Shown piece after piece: positions 5,199-5,635 of a stretch of DNA of 5,635 nt. Made by a program: the position numbers and the translations under genes. Source of the stretch: Candidatus Aenigmatarchaeota archaeon (GTDB taxonomy: Archaea > Aenigmatarchaeota > Aenigmatarchaeia > QMZP01 > QMZT01); assembly GCA_023128965.1 (NCBI GenBank), contig JAGMCY010000025.1, positions 1 through 5,635 of the forward strand, read 5' to 3'. The notes under the pieces are model-generated. The model made no database searches and was not told the DNA's origin. It worked only from the letters and a program-made list of their open reading frames with translations. Each line of letters opens with the position of its first letter. Positions within the stretch are counted from its first letter, which is position 1.

Positions 5199-5635
5199 AT
5201 GAAGGGGTTCATGCACATCGTTGAGGTGTTGCTCATAGTGTTGCTCGTGTTCTTCGTGTTCTCGCAGTTCGCGAGCATACCCAGAATTTCTGATGACTGG
5301 TCGAGGACAAAGCTGAGCTTAATGGGGAGTGACGTGCTCAGAGCTCTGGAAATGAAGGGGACGGACTGGTTCGATAAAACAGAAGTTGAATACGAACTAA
5401 ACAGAACGCTTCCGAAGAATCTCGTATACTCTGTCCTGCTCGAAAACGTGATAAAACCTGAAATAGTGATAGGGTGCTTGTGCAGTGACAGTGAAATGAA
5501 CGTCATCAATGATATCCTCTACCCGGGATCGTTTTTCATAAACGATGAAAAAGTCGAATTCGAGGTAATCAGGGTGGATGATCCGAGCGAGCTTTTCTCT
5601 CTCGATTTCGATGTCGCCCTGGTTTACGGTTATGA
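5199..5635 (+). CDS. Membrane-anchored protein of unknown function, N-terminal 145 residues (partial, runs off right edge)
   Basis: The frame is open from ATG 5199 to the edge (145 codons plus 2 nt). The N-terminus MKGFMHIVEV is followed by a hydrophobic helix (about 7-26), then a hydrophilic, probably extracytoplasmic part with SDDWSRTKLS (31-40), a glycosylation-type sequon NRT (68-70), a Cys pair in IGCLCS (Cys93, Cys95) and a beta-rich segment ending in FDVALVYGY (137-145). The start resembles class III (prepilin-type) signal peptides, with Lys-Gly before a hydrophobic stretch and a Glu within it, but Glu is at +6 rather than +5 after the Gly. I have an impression of similar KGF-x-H-I-x-E proteins in uncultured archaea but cannot name a family. 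DVALVYGY could open a Rossmann/GATase-like domain; this is speculative. The gene is divergent from trkH with a shared promoter region. Confidence 0.85.
   Translation, partial: MKGFMHIVEVLLIVLLVFFVFSQFASIPRISDDWSRTKLSLMGSDVLRALEMKGTDWFDKTEVEYELNRTLPKNLVYSVLLENVIKPEIVIGCLCSDSEMNVINDILYPGSFFINDEKVEFEVIRVDDPSELFSLDFDVALVYGY

Noticed and set aside
5177..5509. 110-codon minus-strand open frame at the right edge
   Set aside because: It opposes a plus-strand frame that is open to the edge with a clear membrane helix and a ribosome binding site, and it is Ser/Thr-rich as expected for a shadow.

Overview
The window looks archaeal. All four complete or near-complete gene starts with visible upstream DNA are preceded by AT-rich TATA-like elements roughly 23-28 nt before the ATG, four of the five starts lack a Shine-Dalgarno sequence (suggesting leaderless mRNAs), and Ile ATA and Arg AGA/AGG codons are common. 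A giant Cys/Asp-rich secreted protein of the style seen in uncultured archaeal genomes (DPANN-type or Altiarchaeota-like lineages) supports this. The exact lineage cannot be fixed from this sequence; that part is inference.

Layout, left to right. Positions 1-2342 are one uninterrupted minus-strand reading frame: the first 780 codons of a very large, secreted or membrane-anchored protein with about 85 cysteines, which runs off the left edge. Apparent plus-strand ORFs over this stretch are antisense shadows. A 46-bp gap with a good TATA box (2365-2374) separates it from a minus-strand gene at 2389-2970 for a small HhH-GPD DNA glycosylase of the endonuclease III superfamily, most like the 3-methyladenine glycosylase MagIII group and without an iron-sulfur cluster. 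A 36-bp divergent promoter region separates this from a plus-strand HAD-superfamily hydrolase (3007-3753). The HAD stop codon directly abuts the stop codon of a convergent minus-strand TrkH-type potassium transporter subunit (3754-5145). A 53-bp divergent region then leads to a plus-strand gene for an N-terminally membrane-anchored protein of unknown function (5199 to the right edge, partial).

The genes do not form an obvious pathway. The arrangement is a compact alternation of strands, with two divergent promoters and one zero-spacing convergent pair. The glycosylase (base excision repair), HAD enzyme and TrkH (potassium uptake) are housekeeping-like. The Cys-rich protein and the membrane-anchored right-edge protein are the accessory, surface-related parts and hold most of the novelty. 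I saw no tRNA, rRNA, CRISPR array, insertion sequence or phage gene.
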